This document shows, piece by piece, positions 59,894-64,000 of a stretch of DNA of 64,000 bases. Origin of the DNA: Colius striatus (lineage: Eukaryota; Chordata; Aves; Coliiformes; Coliidae); contig NC_084763.1 in NCBI RefSeq assembly GCF_028858725.1, positions 2,728,001 to 2,792,000 on the forward strand, written 5' to 3'. A program made the translations under genes and the position numbers. Positions within the stretch are counted from its first letter, which is position 1, and every line of letters begins with the position of its first letter. Under the pieces are notes generated by a model, which was given only the letters and a program-made list of their open reading frames with translations, was not told where the DNA came from and ran no database searches.

Positions 59894-62800
59894 AGGGTTT
59901 TTTTCCTCTCTGAGATTTTCTTCTATAAATTGCTGTTTCTGACCCTGCTCATAAGTGGAAGCTAAACGTTTTTATCTCAATTTAGCTGGTATTTAAGGGA
60001 CCTGTGAAAACACAGTTAAATATATGAAGTCTTTACAGGTCTCCATTTAAAGTATTTAAAATTTGTTGTCAACTATTTAATGATTTTTAGAGACAATAAC
60101 CGTGATTGGGCATTATAATGAATAACAGTTCTTTCTCAAAGGGTATCCTTTTTTTTATGTGGTGTCTTAGTTATTTGACTTAAAGGTATAATGCTAAAAG
60201 TGAAGTGTAGTTTACAGAATGAAGTATGTCTGTTAAAATCCTGTTTAAGTTTTTATGACACTGCAGTTTATTAACACTGAAAGAAATTTAACACCTAGGG
60301 TATGGTCCCAATTGTTGCCTTCAGTTATTATCCTGGCCCTGTAATTGACCACATGAAACTGAATTAACATGTCAAACAGGAATTCCTGCTAACAGTGGCT
60401 TAATTTGACTGCTGGTGGCACAGTAGCTTTATTCGCCTATAAGTTGGTTTATCTTTTATTTAATTAGGGATGCCTCATATTTGTAGACTTCTGGATTTCT
60501 TATTCTCTTCCACTACCAAGTGCTAAATTGTGTTATTCAAACTGAAACAAGGAAGACACCACGTAGTAAAGTGGAAACAAGTCAGGTGGCCCCGAGCAAC
60601 TAGGGCTGTCCAGGAATGCGATGGATAAGTGGAGTGGGATAACAGGAGCAGAGTTGCTACTGAACTGTGCAAAGGAGAGGGAAAGCATGCACTGTCCTAA
60701 GGAAGAATGAAGCTTCTGAAAGCTAGCTAATTGACAGAGGGAACCAGAAAAAAGAGAGAAAGCTTTTTATGCATCCTAACACATTTGAAAGGGATGTCAA
60801 ACATGCCATTGTCTTGTACAATTTCTAAGTGGAAATCAGTGGCCCCAGCCTGAGAACAGGACTATCAGAAAGACCTTTCTTTTACATAAAGGACAAATGC
60901 AGATTTGGCAGGCTAAGGAAGACAATCAAAACACGCTGTGTTTTTTGAGGGGAAGGAACAAGAAATGTTAATGCATTGGATAAATAAATCTTAAAACTCC
61001 TGTGAGTGTACAGAAATGGAACAAGATCAACCACTCCAAGGAAAGCCTAAATAATGTATCTGCATTTGTTCAGAAGAAGCTGGAAGATTGGTTTTTTTCC
61101 TTTGTCTTGGACAATCAGATTTAAACAGTCTCCACTGTTTAGACAATTATATTTGGAAGAAGCAAAATCATCTAGAAAAGTCAGTAGAGAAAGACTGAAT
61201 ACATGATGCAGTCTTGCACAACAAGCAAAAGAAGGCTTTTTGTGAAATTAACCCAAGGAATTAGATGTGAGAAATTGAACTTCAGCTTAAATACTAGTGA
61301 AGTCTTCATAATTTGTAAAATGAACCTTGGTGCACGAGCTTGTGTGCTAGCAGCAACAAAGGCTTTGGAGAAGAGTTAACTGTGGTAAAATAGGAAATGT
61401 TTGAAGAAGAGAGCAAGACAATAATTCCTGGTGTAAATGTGTATGAAGGAAGGCAAAAAACCGCCAACAATCTCACCTTTATCAAAAGTCTGTTTGATGA
61501 AACAGGAGTGATAGGCTTCTAAACAATTATTTTTGTTATCTAGAAGTGGCATCAGTAAAAAACCAATGGCTTCTGGAGATGAAATCCCAATGTCTGGTTT
61601 TCCTCAATGGTACATAAGAAATGTTATGATGGGTAAATAACGACAATTCAATTGTTAGGAGGTAAAATGGGTTTCAGAGGAATGTGATCATAAGTATGTA
61701 ACTTTAGGTCCAGAGTAGTCAAGCTCAATGGTGTTATGGAAAGTAATGCAGAAAATGATCCCAGAATGCTTTAAAAAGCTGAAAAATCACACTCTTATTT
61801 GACCTTGCTGAGTTTCAGGGCAGAGTCCTTTACATTTGATCTGTCACCAGGTGGACTGTGGTAGAAAGCTTAGAGACAGAGCCCTTGATTGTTTAACCCC
61901 CTCTTTTAACTTAACTCTTAAGTTAGAAAATGAAACAAAATGTGTACTTGGAGAATGGAAACTGTCCTGCAGCCTGTAGATCTGCAAAACAACATACATA
62001 GTGGACAAACAGGAGCAAGCAATACATCAATCTTTAGTGAAGTCGTTCTAATGAGGTTCTTATTCATCACACAAGAGAAATTGGAGATAATTCCTCTTCA
62101 GAAAGAAACTGAAGGTGTAAGAGGTGAATTCTGGAAATGTAAATGTAGAAACTGAAGCAGCTGTGGAGAAGTTTTTGAGAGTCATCACAGCACTGTAGTA
62201 GTTGAAGAGCTGAATAGGGGAAGAATTGCAGAGGTTCCTGCAGGAGACCAGAGGAATGCTAAAGGACTTTTTGCAACAGACAGTTGCCAAAGGATCTTTG
62301 CTATATAAGCAGCGATAAGGGGCAGCTAATACAGTTTGTCCTGTATGCAGCTTTGAATGCATCCTTTGAGGAGAAGAGAATACTGATATTTGAGGATAAC
62401 TGCAACCACATATCCAAGTGTCAGTGACATTCTTGGCTAAGCCAACAGAAAATGATACACAATGGAATAAGTGTTCAAGGGTGCTGTGGAGACTCAATTG
62501 CTAGAAAAGCTTAAGCAGAGGTTATGCAAACACTTGTCAGGAATAGACATACAATAGTCCTGCTCTGGCCAAGGGATTGGCCTAAAAGATACCCTGAGCT
62601 TTCTAGCTCACCTGGGAGATCTGTTGCAGTACAAGGGTCTGCAGCTGTGTTTTGGGGAAAACAGCCCTAGTAGGATGGCCAGTTCAAAAAGGAAATGTAA
62701 AATGAAAATCAAGAGTCAGAATAGTTCCTGGGAAATGAGTTTCCAGGTTCTCCACTGAAATGAAAGATCAATAGACAGAATACAGATACAAAACCATAGC

Positions 62801-62949
62801 TCCTTATCTTTCCTCTCTCTTTTACTCCCTATCAACCTTCCTAAGTCCCAGTTCACTAAAGCATGTGTTGACTTTTGGCATCATGTTGAAGTCTCCTTGA
62901 GATCCCAGGGCAACAGAGCACATGATTTGGCACTTTCCCAAAAGAGGCA
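59894..62949. other. Noncoding, AT-rich, possible conserved noncoding block
   Basis: No gene is supported; the longest frame is 145 codons on the minus strand (62060-62497) with no recognised motif. The block at about 60050-60500 is AT-rich and non-repetitive (for example ggcattataatgaataacag and cctgtaattgaccacatgaa) and has the texture of a conserved noncoding element. A weak CR1-like phrase (cctgctctggccaagggatt) near 62560 is too degraded to call. Confidence 0.35.
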
Positions 62950-63154
62950 GAACTTCATCTCTGGGAGGGTTGTCAGCCCCTGTGCCAGGCTGCCCAGGGA
63001 AGTGGGGGAGTCTCCATCTCTGGAGGGATCCCAAAGCCATGTAGTTGAGGTGCTGAGGGCCATGGGTTAGTGGTGGGCTTGGCAGGGTGAGGGGAGGGCT
63101 TGGACTCAATGAGCTTAAAGCTTTTCCATACAAAATGATTCCATGATTCTATGA
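62950..63154 (+). mobile_element. CR1 LINE, 3' end
   Basis: CR1 3' end of the same subfamily as 37935-38246: ggttgtcagcccctgtgcca, ggctgcccagggaagtgggg, gatcccaaagccatgtagtt, gaggtgctgagggccatggg, tggtgggcttggcagggtga, and tail ttccatgattctatga. It is 5'-truncated and more diverged than the 38-kb copy. Frames on the minus strand here are repeat-derived. Confidence 0.95.
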
Positions 63155-63204
63155 ACTTACATGCATCAAAGTCTTACTTTGTGTCTTTTTTTCTCCTCTC
63201 ACAG

Positions 63205-63640
63205 AGACTTCACAAGGCTGGGAACTCATGTGTGTGCTGTGACCTCATTTCTAAAGAGTAACCTGGTGTGCGACATGCAGAGTATGGGTCTGTCTCATAA
63301 ACTGTGATACACAGAGTCTCCCATGCCCCTGAGCCTCAGGAAGCCCTCCCACAGGGCCATAGCAGCCTGGACGTTGTGGTGAAATGCTGTGGGTTGGAAA
63401 GCCTCAAAGAGTGATTTCTTCCTTGCAGTAAGAAGGAGGAAGCAGATCCTTGGACCTTGCCAACAGAACACCCATCTTGGTTATATGCGAAGTCAAGCTG
63501 AGCTGTCCCTTCCAGTGCCTCCCAGGACAGCGTGGGCAGACAGACAGACCCAGTGGGGTGTCATTGGGAGCCTCTCCCTTCATTTGGAATGACCTGGGTT
63601 GGGCTCTGCAAAACTACAGAATAAAATGACAGTCCCTTGC
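63205..63640 (+). other. Possible terminal exon: strong acceptor and AATAAA
   Basis: A long pyrimidine tract (gtctttttttctcctctcac) ends in ag at 63204, the best-looking splice acceptor noted. If spliced in the first frame the segment encodes 18 residues (RLHKAGNSCVCCDLISKE) and a TAA. A canonical AATAAA lies at 63620-63625, about 415 bp downstream. This is the architecture of a final exon with a 3' UTR, or of a lncRNA end. No family is recognised, and the CR1 immediately upstream may have supplied part of the context. It could be chance. Confidence 0.25.
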
Positions 63641-64000
63641 ACAAAACCTTACAGTGCATCAGCTGCTCCACCTGCCCCAGGAGGAGGAGCCAGAGCTGGG
63701 GCTGAGGCCACTGTGGGCATTCACAGCCAGAACCAGTATTTGGCTCCCTGCCTAAGAGGTGATTTTAGTGAATGCATGAACAAATTGTTGGGCCACAAAT
63801 TGAGACACATCTCATATCCCAGCCTGCAAGTAATGGACATAGCTCAGAGGACCTCTCAGGTCTTGGGATATTTCTTCGAAAGACGTTTCATAAGTGTGTT
63901 TTTCTAATGAAAGCAGCCTATAATACCAAGGAGCTGGTAAGGTTTATCCTCTTGGCTGGATTCCAGGGATGCTGTACTAACCAGTAACAAAGGGAGTTAC
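63641..64000. other. Noncoding sequence to the window edge
   Basis: Frames of 102 codons (63599-63907) and 71 codons without recognisable features. No repeat seen. If the AATAAA at 63620 is used, this is beyond the transcript end. Confidence 0.4.

Noticed and set aside
62555..62640. CR1-like phrase cctgctctggccaagggatt
   Set aside because: Only about 30 bp resembles a CR1 tail and the diagnostic ggtcccttccaacc part is missing; too weak to call.
1..64000. CRISPR arrays, operons, tRNA or rRNA genes, retroviral gag/pol/env
   Set aside because: No regularly spaced repeats with unique spacers, no dense codirectional ORFs, no structured-RNA gene recognised by eye, and no internal retroviral coding sequence next to any LTR.

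Overview
This window looks like noncoding DNA from a bird chromosome. The evidence is the repeat content. There are nine CR1 LINE 3' ends, several ending in the avian CR1 signature (a motif of the type ggtcccttccaacc, then short ATTCTATG-like octamers). There are also three solo LTRs of types that I recall being common in bird genomes. There are no bacterial-style dense ORFs, operons, ribosome-binding sites or CRISPR-like arrays. Species cannot be fixed by eye.

No protein-coding gene can be supported with confidence. The long open frames either lie inside repeats (the CR1 ORF2 C-terminus near 19.43-19.77 kb, the LTR near 59 kb) or match no family I recognise. The window is most economically read as intergenic or deep intronic DNA. 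Three places have exon-like splice and open-frame combinations and are listed at low confidence: minus strand 11490-11846, plus strand 46241-46896, and plus strand 63205-63640, the last with a strong acceptor and a downstream AATAAA.

Layout. 1-13 kb is mostly unique noncoding sequence with a 47-bp direct duplication (721-851). 13.2-13.85 kb holds an old, broken reverse-transcriptase fragment of a CR1/L3-type LINE on the minus strand. 16.6-20 kb carries two tiny CR1 tails (minus) and a longer CR1 3' end (plus). 26-41 kb carries CR1 copies on both strands, a solo LTR (30804-31386) and a two-block hexanucleotide array (33100-33189). 41-59 kb is mostly unique sequence with three local tandem duplications, a G/T-rich tract and an inverted relative of the first LTR (52605-53133). 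59.04-59.89 kb is a CpG-rich solo LTR of a second family. 62.95-63.15 kb is a last CR1 tail.

No genes act together here. The story of the window is transposon accumulation, local duplication and possible conserved noncoding elements in a gene-poor avian region. I did not find a convincing new biological system. The items most worth checking are the candidate exons, the ancient LINE fragment and the inverted LTR pair.
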